Source: Candidatus Brachythrix odensensis
Lineage (GTDB): Bacteria > Chloroflexota > Anaerolineae > J036 > Brachytrichaceae
Assembly: GCA_016714465.1 (NCBI GenBank)
Contig: JADKDT010000008.1
Location: 1 to 64,000 of the forward strand
Length of the DNA: 64,000 nt
Direction of reading: 5' to 3'
Numbering within the stretch: the stretch's first letter is position 1; the number at the start of each line of letters is the position of its first letter. The notes under the pieces are model-generated. The model saw only the letters and a list, made by a program, of their open reading frames with translations, was not told the DNA's origin and ran no database searches. Below, piece by piece: positions 9,238 to 17,801 of this stretch. A program made the position numbers and the translations under genes.

Positions 9238-9719
9238 CTATCTCCGTGTCGCGAGAAGCAACCCTCCAAGGACGATGGCAAGCCCCAGACCAGACACGAT
9301 GATGAAGGCCGAGTTGAGGAGCACCCTTCCCAGGGCCGATCGAGTTGATTCAAGGCCCGCGAGGGCTCGGACGTTTACCAGAAACCCAGCACCCCCAGTC
9401 CGACTTGGATGCCGCCGCCCAGGGTCAATATCGGTAACAACAACGGCAAGGCGGCAAGAAGATAGTCGGCCGCCGCAAGCTTGCGCCCGTACTGCACGGG
9501 CTGTCCGTTGAGCATGACCTTGAGCGCTCCAAAACTACCGGCGCTGACTTGCATTGGCGCGCCGCTTGGCAGAACGTAGTTGTAGACCGGCTGAAGGAAG
9601 CCGCCCGCCTTGGTGCCAGGGATCTTCACGCCATTCGCCACAACGGTCATGGCGCCGGACCAAAAGCTCTGTTCGATGCTGACGGTGTCTCCGGATGGGA
9701 GCTGAGTCGGTGCATTCAT
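9238..9719 (-). CDS. small membrane protein of unknown function, probable frameshift
   Basis: No family recognised. From the ATG at 9719 there is a soluble beta-like N-terminal part (about 80 residues, SIEQSFWSGAMTVVANG) and then a hydrophobic segment LLAALPLLLPILTLGGG. The open frame stops at 9375. Adding one base at the adjoining GGG/TTT run near 9382 continues it as GFLVNVRALAGLEST and a last hydrophobic segment (NSAFIIVSGLGLAIVLGG) ending in ATRR at 9238. The extended form has a convincing membrane topology, so I prefer it. It lies upstream of the molybdenum hydroxylase genes on the same strand, but a link is only positional. Confidence 0.5.
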
Positions 9720-9764
9720 TTGGGCTAGGTCTCCTGGGGGTTGTGTCGCGGGTGTGGACGCAAC

Positions 9765-9839
9765 GCCAGAAAATGCGTGGCGAGATCACACTCCCCGCGA
9801 TTCGCGCGGGGAGTGTGATCTCGCCACGCATATTCTGGC
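9765..9839. repeat. 35-bp inverted repeat between divergent genes
   Basis: Arms 9765-9799 and 9805-9839 are reverse complements with one mismatch and a 5-nt loop. It lies between the divergent 9719 gene and the threonine aldolase operon, where a terminator would not be expected for either. It holds no coding potential. Confidence 0.85.
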
Positions 9840-9936
9840 TGATTTTAAGTGTCGCGGAGCAATTTAGCCGGAATGCCGCGAAGTGTCAAGTGGCGGGAAA
9901 TGGGTATGGCCCGTCAGATCAGGCGGAGGTCGGGGC

Positions 9937-9949
9937 GACCTGTCAGGTC
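9937..9949. repeat. GACCTGTCAGGTC palindrome, copy 1
   Basis: Thirteen-base palindrome just upstream of the threonine aldolase promoter. The identical sequence occurs again at 21922-21934, also in an intergenic region. It could be an operator or a dispersed repeat; the sequence alone does not decide. Confidence 0.5.
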
Positions 9950-9964
9950 CGATCGCACGCAGGC

Positions 9965-9970
9965 TACAAT
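9965..9970 (+). promoter_or_regulatory. -10 element of near-leaderless promoter
   Basis: TACAAT ends 11 bp before the ATG at 9982 and there is no Shine-Dalgarno sequence in the gap. A start site about 7 bp downstream of the -10 would leave only a few leader bases, so translation is probably leaderless. Confidence 0.5.
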
Positions 9971-9981
9971 CCATCCCCTCC

Positions 9982-11070
9982 ATGAGTCTTAACAACATCA
10001 TCGATCTGCGTTCGGATACCGTGACCGTCCCAACCCCAGCCATGCGCGAAGCCATGGCCAGCGCCGAGGTCGGCGACGACGTTTTTGGCGAAGACCCAAC
10101 CGTCAACCGGCTGCAGGAGATGGCTGCGGAACGCCTGGGCTTTGAGGCCGGCCTGTTCGTGGCCAGCGGCACCCAGGGCAACCTGATTGCCGTCATGACC
10201 CATTGCCAACCCGGCGACGAGGCGATCGTCGGCGACCAGACCCACTTCTACCTTGGCGAACAGGGCGGGATGGCATCGATCGCGGGCGTGAATCCGCGCC
10301 CGCTACCGAACCAGCCTGATGGGACGATGCGGCTTGAGGACATCCAGGCCGCAATCCGAGGCGATGACGCGCACTATCCGATCACGCGCCTGATCGCGAT
10401 TGAGAACACCCACAACAAAATCGGCGGCGTTGCAGTCACGGCCGAATACACCCTGGCGCTGGCCGAATTCGCCCATGCCCGCGGCTTGAAACTCCACGTT
10501 GACGGCGCGCGGGTCTTCAACGCGGCGGCCGCCCTCGATGTGCCGGTCAGCGCGCTGACCGGGCCGGCCGACAGCGCCACGTTCTGCCTGAGCAAGGCCC
10601 TCAGCGCGCCAGTTGGTTCGGTCTTGTGCGGTTCGCGCGACTTTATCAAGGCCGCCCACCGCCGGCGCAAAGTCCTGGGCGGCGGGATGCGGCAGGCCGG
10701 TATTCTGGCAGCCGCTGGGATCGTTGCCCTGGAAGAAATGCCGCAACGCCTCAAGGACGACCACGCCAATGCGCGTCTCCTTGCGGATGGCATCGCCCGC
10801 ATCCCGGGCCTGACGCCAGTCGGCAACGTGCCAACCAATATGGTCTATTTCGATATCGACCCCGGACTGCCTTTCGACGGACACGAATTGTGCCGGCGTC
10901 TGGAAACGATGAGGATCAAGGCGCTTTTGACTGGCGCGCGCCGCATTCGGGCCGTCCTGCACTGCTGGATCAGCCGCGAGGATGTGCTCGAGACACTGCG
11001 CGCACTCGACACCGCGGTGAAGGACGGTGACAAGATGACGTCGTCCGGCGCGAAGGTCGGGTCTTATTAG
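9982..11070 (+). CDS. ltaE: low-specificity L-threonine aldolase
   Basis: 362 residues. PLP enzyme of fold type I that cleaves threonine or allo-threonine to glycine and acetaldehyde. The start at 9982 gives the typical beginning IIDLRSDTVTVPTPAMREAM; the frame is open further upstream but that part is not family-like. Visible motifs are VGDDVFGEDPTVNRL, the HVDGARVFNAA stretch with the PLP-facing Asp and Arg, and FCLSKALSAPVGS with the Schiff-base Lys at about residue 205. First gene of a compact plus-strand cluster, 15 bp before threonine dehydratase. Confidence 0.93.
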   Translation: MSLNNIIDLRSDTVTVPTPAMREAMASAEVGDDVFGEDPTVNRLQEMAAERLGFEAGLFVASGTQGNLIAVMTHCQPGDEAIVGDQTHFYLGEQGGMASIAGVNPRPLPNQPDGTMRLEDIQAAIRGDDAHYPITRLIAIENTHNKIGGVAVTAEYTLALAEFAHARGLKLHVDGARVFNAAAALDVPVSALTGPADSATFCLSKALSAPVGSVLCGSRDFIKAAHRRRKVLGGGMRQAGILAAAGIVALEEMPQRLKDDHANARLLADGIARIPGLTPVGNVPTNMVYFDIDPGLPFDGHELCRRLETMRIKALLTGARRIRAVLHCWISREDVLETLRALDTAVKDGDKMTSSGAKVGSY

Positions 11071-11085
11071 GCCGACCTGCGACGC

Positions 11086-12048
11086 ATGCTGCCGATGACG
11101 ATTCCCACCCTCGCTGACGTGCAGGCCGCGCGCGATCGTTTGGCCGGACGCATCCGACGCACGCCAATGCTGCGGACCGGCCCCGCCCGGCGCGCCCTGG
11201 CGCCCGGGGTCGATATCACGTTCAAACTAGAGCATTTGCAGATATCGGGCTCATTCAAGGCTCGCGGCGCGCTCAACAAAGCGCTCAGCCTGCCGCCGGA
11301 AGCCATGGCCCGCGGTCTGGTGACGGCATCGGGCGGCAACCATGGCCTTGGCGTCGCCTTTGCGGCCTGGCAAGCCGGCGTGCCGGCCAGGATTTTCCTG
11401 CCGACGAACACTCCGGAGGGCAAGCTCGCCAAGCTCAAGGCCTGGGGCGCGGTTGTTACCTTGCACGGGCTGGATTGGTTTGAAGCCAACCAGGCCGCGC
11501 TGATATGCGCCGAAGCAGATGAACTCGCTTATCTGCATCCGTTTGCCGATCCGGCCGTGATCGCCGGCCAGGGCACCCTGGCGCTCGAGATTCTGGACGA
11601 TGCGCCTGACACGGACGTCATCATCGCCGCAATCGGCGGAGGTGGGTTGATCAGCGGCGTGGGGTTGGCCGCTCGCGCGCTCAAGCCCTCGATCCGAATC
11701 CTGGGCGTGGAACCGACTGGGGCGTCGTCGATATACGACAGCGTCAAGGCCGGCCGGCTGGTCACCCTGGATGCGGTGCGCACCCGGGTCAACACCCTGG
11801 CGGCGCGGGCAACCGAGCCGTTGAACCTGGAAATTATCCGGCGCAATGTCGACGATATCACCCTGCTGACCGATGAGGAAATGCAGGCGGGCGCAGAATG
11901 GCTGTGGTTCGAATATGGCATCGCGGCCGAACTGAGCGGGGCCGCGGCTGCGGCGGGGCTGTTGTGCGGCAAAGTCAAGATCAGACCCGGCGAGCGGGTA
12001 TGCGTATTGGTATGCGGCGCCGGCGACGATGGAGTAAAAACACGATGA
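11086..12048 (+). CDS. threonine/serine dehydratase (PLP fold type II)
   Basis: 320 residues. It deaminates threonine (or serine) to a 2-oxo acid. PLP Lys is in GSFKARGA (about residue 58), the next loop is SGGNHGLGVA, and the phosphate-binding loop is IGGGGLISG. There is no C-terminal ACT domain, so it is the short catabolic form or a serine/threo-hydroxyaspartate dehydratase rather than the isoleucine-regulated IlvA. A second ATG three codons in (11095) is equally possible. Its TGA overlaps the next ATG (12045-12048). Paired with threonine aldolase, it suggests a threonine-use unit. Confidence 0.9.
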   Translation: MLPMTIPTLADVQAARDRLAGRIRRTPMLRTGPARRALAPGVDITFKLEHLQISGSFKARGALNKALSLPPEAMARGLVTASGGNHGLGVAFAAWQAGVPARIFLPTNTPEGKLAKLKAWGAVVTLHGLDWFEANQAALICAEADELAYLHPFADPAVIAGQGTLALEILDDAPDTDVIIAAIGGGGLISGVGLAARALKPSIRILGVEPTGASSIYDSVKAGRLVTLDAVRTRVNTLAARATEPLNLEIIRRNVDDITLLTDEEMQAGAEWLWFEYGIAAELSGAAAAAGLLCGKVKIRPGERVCVLVCGAGDDGVKTR

Positions 12049-12932
12049 CGGTCCTGCTGGCATTTCTCGCCCACCCGGACGACGAATCCTTTGGCATCGG
12101 GGGGACGCTTGCCAAGTACGCCCGAGCGGGCGTCGATGTTCATTACCTTTGCGCGACCCGGGGCGAATCCGGCACGGTCGACGATCACCGTCTGGAAGGA
12201 TTCGCAGATGTGGCCGAATTGCGCGACGGCGAACTGGCCTGCGCCTCGAAAGCGCTGGGCCTGAAGTCGTACGAGTACTTCGGATATCGCGACTCGGGCA
12301 TGCAGGGCTCGACGCACAACGCACACGCCGATAGCTTCGCCCAGGCCGATGCCGACGAGGCCGCGCGGCGGCTGACTGAGGTCGTATTGCGGCTGCGACC
12401 GGATGTCATCATCACCCATGATCAGTACGGTGGCTACGGCCACCCGGACCACATCGCCTGCCACAAGGCGACGCTGCGCATGTATGAGCAGTTGTGGGGC
12501 GTGCGAATCAGCTCCGGCCCGCGTGGCGAAGCCATCGCCGTTTCGGGCGACGCGAGTGGGCCGATCTCGCCCGGCGATCTCAAAGCGCCTCGGCTGTATT
12601 ACTCCACGCTCCCCAAGACCTTCGTAAAATGGGGCGTGCGTTTCCTGCGTTTGACCGGGCAGAACCCGCGCGGGTTTGGGCGAAACAAAGACATCGATCT
12701 GGTCAAGATCGCCTCTTGGGATCTGCCAGTCACGGCCCGGATCGACATCCGCGCGGTGGCCGACATCAAGCGCGAGGCCTCGGCCTGCCACGCCAGCCAG
12801 CAGATGCCGCAGCAGAACCAAAGCCTTTTCCAGCGCATCTTCTTCCGTCGTCAAACGGTCGAAAGCTTTACTCAGGCCTACCCGGCGTTTCCTGCCAATG
12901 GGCGGATCACATCTGATCTGCTGCGCGACTGA
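12045..12932 (+). CDS. PIG-L/LmbE-family zinc deacetylase
   Basis: 295 residues. The start at 12045 overlaps the previous stop as ATGA; the longer open frame is discarded. Zinc and catalytic motifs are AHPDDE (residues 9-14) and GHPDH (about 131-135). The family removes acetyl groups from N-acetylglucosamine-type sugars, as in MshB, BshB or GPI synthesis. No mycothiol or bacillithiol genes are nearby, so the substrate is open. Cytoplasmic; no signal peptide. Confidence 0.92.
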   Translation: MTVLLAFLAHPDDESFGIGGTLAKYARAGVDVHYLCATRGESGTVDDHRLEGFADVAELRDGELACASKALGLKSYEYFGYRDSGMQGSTHNAHADSFAQADADEAARRLTEVVLRLRPDVIITHDQYGGYGHPDHIACHKATLRMYEQLWGVRISSGPRGEAIAVSGDASGPISPGDLKAPRLYYSTLPKTFVKWGVRFLRLTGQNPRGFGRNKDIDLVKIASWDLPVTARIDIRAVADIKREASACHASQQMPQQNQSLFQRIFFRRQTVESFTQAYPAFPANGRITSDLLRD

Positions 12933-12935
12933 ATC

Positions 12936-13583
12936 ATGGGCGTCGCATTTTTTGACATGGACAAGACCCTGCTCGACGCGAGCAGCGGCATTCTCTTTGT
13001 CAAATACCTATGGCGGAACCGGGCAGTCAGCCTCGGCGAGATGATCCGGGTGTTCATCACCAGCGCGGAATACACCCTGAATCGGATGGACTTTCCAAAG
13101 GCGATGGCGCGGATGAGCAGCTCGATCCGGGGCGGCAATGCGGCCAGCCTGAAAGAACTATGCGACCGTTGGTTCGAAGAGGAGCTCAAGGCTCACATCG
13201 CCGCCAAAGCCGTCGCCCGCGCGCGCCAGCACCAGCAGCAGGGCGAGACCGTCGTCGTGCTGTCCGCTTCAACCCAGTTTGCCGTCCGCCCGGTGGCCGA
13301 ACATCTGGGTATGGAGTATGGGTGCACCGAGTTGGCAATTGAAGATGGCGCGCTGACCGGCGGCCTGGTGGGCGAGGCCTGTTTCGGGGAAGGCAAACTG
13401 ATCTGGGGCCGCCGCATCGCGGAACGGCATGGCTTCACCCTTGATGATTGCGCCTTTTACACGGATTCGGCTTCGGACCTGCCCCTCTTTGAAGCAGTCG
13501 GACGTCCGGTTGCGGTGAACCCGGACGCCAAACTCAAGGCCCTCGCCAGGAAAAACGGCTGGCCAATTGAGTCCTTCTACTGA
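12936..13583 (+). CDS. HAD-superfamily subfamily IB phosphatase
   Basis: 215 residues. Motif I is FFDMDKTLLD (residues 5-14, nucleophile Asp 7), motif II is VVLSAS (about 105), and the C-terminal Asp motif is FYTDSASDLPLFEAV. A helical cap with the subfamily IB architecture (SerB/CicA-like) lies between motifs I and II. Members dephosphorylate phosphoserine or lysophosphatidate-like substrates; this one cannot be assigned. It starts 3 bp after the PIG-L gene and 14 bp before the large membrane fusion gene. Confidence 0.88.
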   Translation: MGVAFFDMDKTLLDASSGILFVKYLWRNRAVSLGEMIRVFITSAEYTLNRMDFPKAMARMSSSIRGGNAASLKELCDRWFEEELKAHIAAKAVARARQHQQQGETVVVLSASTQFAVRPVAEHLGMEYGCTELAIEDGALTGGLVGEACFGEGKLIWGRRIAERHGFTLDDCAFYTDSASDLPLFEAVGRPVAVNPDAKLKALARKNGWPIESFY

Positions 13584-13597
13584 TCACAGGGCTCGCC

Positions 13598-16500
13598 ATG
13601 TTGACCCTTTTGAGGCGTTACGCCACCCCGCTCTGCGTGCTGGCGCTCATGCTCGCCCCGTTCCTCCTGTTCTGGCCGGTCACAATTGGCGGCCTCACCC
13701 TGCTGCCCGTAGACAACGTTTTTCAGTACGAGCCCTTTCGCGCAAGCGCCGCCGCGCTCGGGGTGGGCGCGCCACAGAATCATTTGCTGTCAGATCTGGT
13801 CCTCCAGAACTATGCCTGGAAGCAGTTCATTCTGGAGTCGATTCAGCAGCGCGAACTGCCGTTGTGGAACCCCTATTTGTTCGCGGGCGTTCCGTTTCTG
13901 GCCGCCGGGCAGAGTTCTGCGTTGTATCCGCCCAGCCTGATCTATTACCTCCTGCCCCTTGAGCAGGCCTACGGCTGGTACACCGTATTCAACCTCGGAC
14001 TGGCCGGCGTATTCATGTTCGTCCTCGCCCGTGCGCTTCGCGTGGGCCGGGCCGGGGCGGTGCTCGCCGGTGTGATCTATCAGCTCAGCGGCTTTCTGGT
14101 GACATCGGCGGTGTTTCCGATGGTCCTGGGCGCGGCGGCCTGGATGCCTCTGATTCTGGCCATGGCCGAGAACATCATCCGCCAGGCGCCGATCCGAGGA
14201 CGGCCCGCGTCAGCGCCGTGGGTGGTCATCGGAGCGCTGGCGGTGTGCTTCCAGATCTTGGCCGGCCACGTGGAAATCACCCTGTATACCGGGCTGGTCG
14301 CGGCCGTTTTTTGCGTCTGGCGCATCTTGTCCCGGGTGGGGGCGCGGGGCTGGCGCCTCGCCGCGACGTGGCGGAGCGAAGCCGCCCGCCCCGTGATGTG
14401 GCTTGCAATGATGGCGCTGCTTGGGGCCGGGCTGGGCGCCATCCAACTCATTCCGTTGTTCGAGCTGGTCACCCAGAGCTTCCGGGCCGGGCGCTCGGAC
14501 TTCTCCCAGGTGCTGAGCTACGGCTTTCCAAAAAGCCTGGGCTGGCTGCGCTGGCTGATGCCGCAGGCCTTTGGGAGCGAGGCCCAGCACAGCTACTTCG
14601 ACCTTTTCCAACTCCAGATCCTGCCCGTGCCGACCTTGAGCGGGCATACCTGGTGGCAGGACGGCCGATGGAAGAATTCGGTCGAGGGCGGCGCCTATGT
14701 CGGCATCCTCAGCCTGATACTGGCGGCGCTGGCTGCGCTCCGAGGCATTCGAGTCTCCGTCCGCGAGCAACGCCTGGCCTTGTCGCCAGGCGATCTGCCG
14801 CCAGGCTTCCCGCGCTGGTTTCTGGTCATCCTGGCATTCCTGTGCGTGGGATTCATCTTCGGCACGCCGATCTACGCGCTGTTGTATTACGGGTTGCCCG
14901 GGATCAATCAGCTCCATTCACCGTTTCGATGGATCTTTCCGCTGACGGTGGCGTTGGCGCTTTTGGCGGGGGCCGGGTTGGACACGCTGCTCCGGTCTTC
15001 GCCGAGTCCACGCCTGCGGCGGGCCGGCCGGACCATCACCCTGTTTGGGGCGGGTCTGATTGGCTTTGTCATCGTGGCCCGTCTCGCATTCCCAGCGATC
15101 CAGGGAGCGCTTGCAGCCCTGCTTTCCCGGCTTGCGCTGGACACGCACGGATTCACCCCGGCGCTTTTCCTGAGCCTTGAAGGCGTCAATGTCCTCGGTC
15201 TCGGATTGTTCGTGCTCACCGGCGGCCTGGTCCTGTCCGGACTTGCGGGCGGGCGCCGCCGGCAGCTATGGACGGCGGCGGCCATCGCTCTGGTCGGGGC
15301 GGATTGCGGTATTGCCTGGATGGGATTCAATCCGGCCGTTGATCCGGCGCTGCTAAAGCACGTCCCGGCCGCGATCTCATTTCTGAAGCAGGATAAGGAT
15401 CTGTGGCGGTTGACGGCCTACGAGCCGCGTGATGGAAAACCGCTGAACGCCAACCTGGCCTGGTGGTTCGACCTGCAGGACATACGGGGTTACGACTCGA
15501 TCATTCCCAAGCAGTATGTCGACTACATGCAGGCGATCGAGCCGCAGGGCGAGCTGCCCTACAACCGGATCGCCCCGATTCGGGACGCCGCCAGCTTTTC
15601 GTCGCCCTTGATCGATCTGCTCGGTGTGCGCTACGTCGTCGCCCAGAGCGCCGACGCGCTTGCCTCGCCCGGCTTCGCCAAAGTCTACGACGACGGACGG
15701 ACTGCCGTTTACCGCAACGGGCGCGCCCTGCCCCGCGCCTTCACCCTGCCGGCAACGGCGGCGGTATCGGTCGAACGATTCAGCGACGCTGTCCGGACGG
15801 TTGATCCGCGACGTTATGCGATCTTCGAGGCGCGCCCGGCCCTGGCCGCGCCGCAGCCCGCGCCCGCCGAGCCCGACCCCGCGACGATCACGGCCTATCG
15901 AAATTCCGAAGTCTGGATCGACGCGCCGCCGGGGCCAGATCGGTGGCTCATCCTCGCCGACAGCGATTTCCCGGGCTGGCGGGCCTTCGTCCGTCCACAG
16001 CCGGCGGGCGACGACGCGCTGCGCGAGGTGGGGATCGAGCGGGTGAATGGCAACTTCCGGGCGATTCGTCTTGACGCTTCGCAGGAAGTCCAGACCGTGC
16101 GTTTCCGCTATTTTCCGGATTCGATTCGAAATGGCGCCTTCGCGACCTTCATGGCCCTGGTATCGCTGTTGATGATCGGGGGCGTGTGGGCATGGCGAAC
16201 GCGCGGCCAGCGCGAGGAGGCCCAGGGGGTGCGGCTGGTCGCCCGCAACAGCCTTGTGCTAACGGGGCTGAATCTGGGCGCGCGGGTGATCGACATGGCC
16301 TTCGCCCTCATCATGCTCCGCGCGCTGGGACCGGCCGGGACGGGCAACTACACCTTCGCGGTCGTCATCGTGAGCTGGTTCGAGATCCTGATGAACTTCG
16401 GGCTGAACACATATCTGATCCGCGACGCATCGCGCGACCGCACCCACGCGTTTCGTTATTTCATCGACACCAGCCTGTTGCGGCTGGCCCTGGGCGCGGC

Positions 16501-17752
16501 GGCGGCGCCGCTCATCTTCATCGTCATTGCCGTCTACGCGGCAAGCGATGGGATCAGCCCGGAGACGCAGCTCACCCTCGCCCTGCTGGCCCTGAGCCAG
16601 CTTCCTGGCAGTCTGGCCACCGGGCTGAGCGCGCTATTCTTCGCCTACGACAAAGCCGAAATCCCAGCGGCCCTGACCATCGTCAGCGCGCTGATCAAGG
16701 CCGCGCTCGGGGCCGTCCTGCTGCTCTCAGGCTGGGGAATTGTCGGGTTGGCGGTCACCTCGATCGCGACAAACATCGCGACACTGGTGCTGCTGACAAT
16801 TCTGGCCCGGCGCATCCTGCGCCTGCCCTTCTCGTTGGCGGGGGCGCCCGAACGCAAGGTGTCAAGAGTTGAGATCGTACGTGAGGCGTTTCCGCTCGCG
16901 CTGAATCATCTGCTCAGCACGATCTTCTGGCGCCTGGACGTGCCGCTGCTCAAGGGCCTCACCCGCAATGAGAGCGCCGTCGGCTACTACACCGCGGGCT
17001 ACAAGTACATCGATGCCTTCAACATCATCCCATCCCTGTTCACCCAGGCGCTGTTCCCCACACTGTCGCGGATGGCCGGCGAGCGCCAGCAGGAGAGCAC
17101 AACGGACACGCCTTTGGCCCGGGCGTATGTGCTGGCGGTCAAACTGCTGCTCATGCTCGCCCTTCCGCTGGCGGTGGGGGTGTCCTTCACCGCGCCGGTT
17201 CTGATTGGGGTGCTGGGCGGGCAGGCATTCCTGCCCCAGGGCGCCATCGCCCTGGCCATCACGATCTGGCACATGCCCTTTGGCTGGATCAACAGCGTCA
17301 CGAACTATGCCCTCATCGCGGTCGGCCAGCAGCGGCGCCTGACCCTGGCGTTTATCGGGGCGGTGGCCTTCAACCTGATCGGCAACTTGATCTTCATGCC
17401 GCGTTACGGCTACCTGGCCGCGGCCGTGATCACCGCCCTGTCTGAGGTGATTCAACTGGCGACGTTCTACTTCTATGTGCGGCGGCACATTACAACCGTG
17501 AGCTGGGTAAAGATCTTGAGCCGGCCCTTCCTCGCAGCCGGACTCATGGCGATGGCAATTTACATCCTGGCTGGCGCCGGCCAACTGGCGCTCGGCCTCT
17601 TCATCGGCGTCCTGATCTATGGCATGGCGCTGCTCGTGCTCGAGGCGCTCACGCCGATAGATCTCAAAATGCTGTCGCCGCTGCTTCCGGCTCGGCTGCG
17701 AGCGGGAAATGCCATCCAGGCGGAGTCCACCTCGAAGGTGGAGTCCACCTAG
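13598..17752 (+). CDS. YfhO-like membrane glycosyltransferase fused to Wzx-type flippase
   Basis: 1384 residues in one intact frame. Residues 1 to about 865 match YfhO-type proteins: many membrane helices, the early loop TLLPVDNVFQYEPFRA, ELPLWNPYLFAGVPFLAAGQS, and a soluble beta-rich C-terminal part (GWRAFVRP) followed by one helix. YfhO proteins are GT-C-like and act in polymer glycosylation. After a short linker (about 866-873) residues 874-1384 are a complete oligosaccharide flippase (Polysacc_synt type) with LGPAGTGNYTFAVVIVSWFE and about 12-14 helices. The two would normally be separate genes. Fusion suggests that lipid-linked sugar transfer and flipping are coupled. The C-terminal tail is short and polar. 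Confidence 0.88.
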   Translation: MLTLLRRYATPLCVLALMLAPFLLFWPVTIGGLTLLPVDNVFQYEPFRASAAALGVGAPQNHLLSDLVLQNYAWKQFILESIQQRELPLWNPYLFAGVPFLAAGQSSALYPPSLIYYLLPLEQAYGWYTVFNLGLAGVFMFVLARALRVGRAGAVLAGVIYQLSGFLVTSAVFPMVLGAAAWMPLILAMAENIIRQAPIRGRPASAPWVVIGALAVCFQILAGHVEITLYTGLVAAVFCVWRILSRVGARGWRLAATWRSEAARPVMWLAMMALLGAGLGAIQLIPLFELVTQSFRAGRSDFSQVLSYGFPKSLGWLRWLMPQAFGSEAQHSYFDLFQLQILPVPTLSGHTWWQDGRWKNSVEGGAYVGILSLILAALAALRGIRVSVREQRLALSPGDLPPGFPRWFLVILAFLCVGFIFGTPIYALLYYGLPGINQLHSPFRWIFPLTVALALLAGAGLDTLLRSSPSPRLRRAGRTITLFGAGLIGFVIVARLAFPAIQGALAALLSRLALDTHGFTPALFLSLEGVNVLGLGLFVLTGGLVLSGLAGGRRRQLWTAAAIALVGADCGIAWMGFNPAVDPALLKHVPAAISFLKQDKDLWRLTAYEPRDGKPLNANLAWWFDLQDIRGYDSIIPKQYVDYMQAIEPQGELPYNRIAPIRDAASFSSPLIDLLGVRYVVAQSADALASPGFAKVYDDGRTAVYRNGRALPRAFTLPATAAVSVERFSDAVRTVDPRRYAIFEARPALAAPQPAPAEPDPATITAYRNSEVWIDAPPGPDRWLILADSDFPGWRAFVRPQPAGDDALREVGIERVNGNFRAIRLDASQEVQTVRFRYFPDSIRNGAFATFMALVSLLMIGGVWAWRTRGQREEAQGVRLVARNSLVLTGLNLGARVIDMAFALIMLRALGPAGTGNYTFAVVIVSWFEILMNFGLNTYLIRDASRDRTHAFRYFIDTSLLRLALGAAAAPLIFIVIAVYAASDGISPETQLTLALLALSQLPGSLATGLSALFFAYDKAEIPAALTIVSALIKAALGAVLLLSGWGIVGLAVTSIATNIATLVLLTILARRILRLPFSLAGAPERKVSRVEIVREAFPLALNHLLSTIFWRLDVPLLKGLTRNESAVGYYTAGYKYIDAFNIIPSLFTQALFPTLSRMAGERQQESTTDTPLARAYVLAVKLLLMLALPLAVGVSFTAPVLIGVLGGQAFLPQGAIALAITIWHMPFGWINSVTNYALIAVGQQRRLTLAFIGAVAFNLIGNLIFMPRYGYLAAAVITALSEVIQLATFYFYVRRHITTVSWVKILSRPFLAAGLMAMAIYILAGAGQLALGLFIGVLIYGMALLVLEALTPIDLKMLSPLLPARLRAGNAIQAESTSKVEST

Positions 17753-17785
17753 ACCGCAAATCCCAGCCGGGCATATCCATTCCGG

Positions 17786-17791
17786 TAGAAT
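17786..17791 (+). promoter_or_regulatory. -10 element upstream of icd
   Basis: TAGAAT ends 10 bp before the icd ATG at 17802, with no ribosome-binding site in between. This points to a leaderless or very short-leader transcript and separates icd from the fusion gene upstream. Confidence 0.45.
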
Positions 17792-17801
17792 CTGGCAAAT
17801 C

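Noticed and set aside
11251..12854. Long minus-strand open frames opposite threonine dehydratase and the PIG-L gene
   Set aside because: Shadows of high-GC coding sequence. The plus strand has full enzyme motifs and coupled starts.
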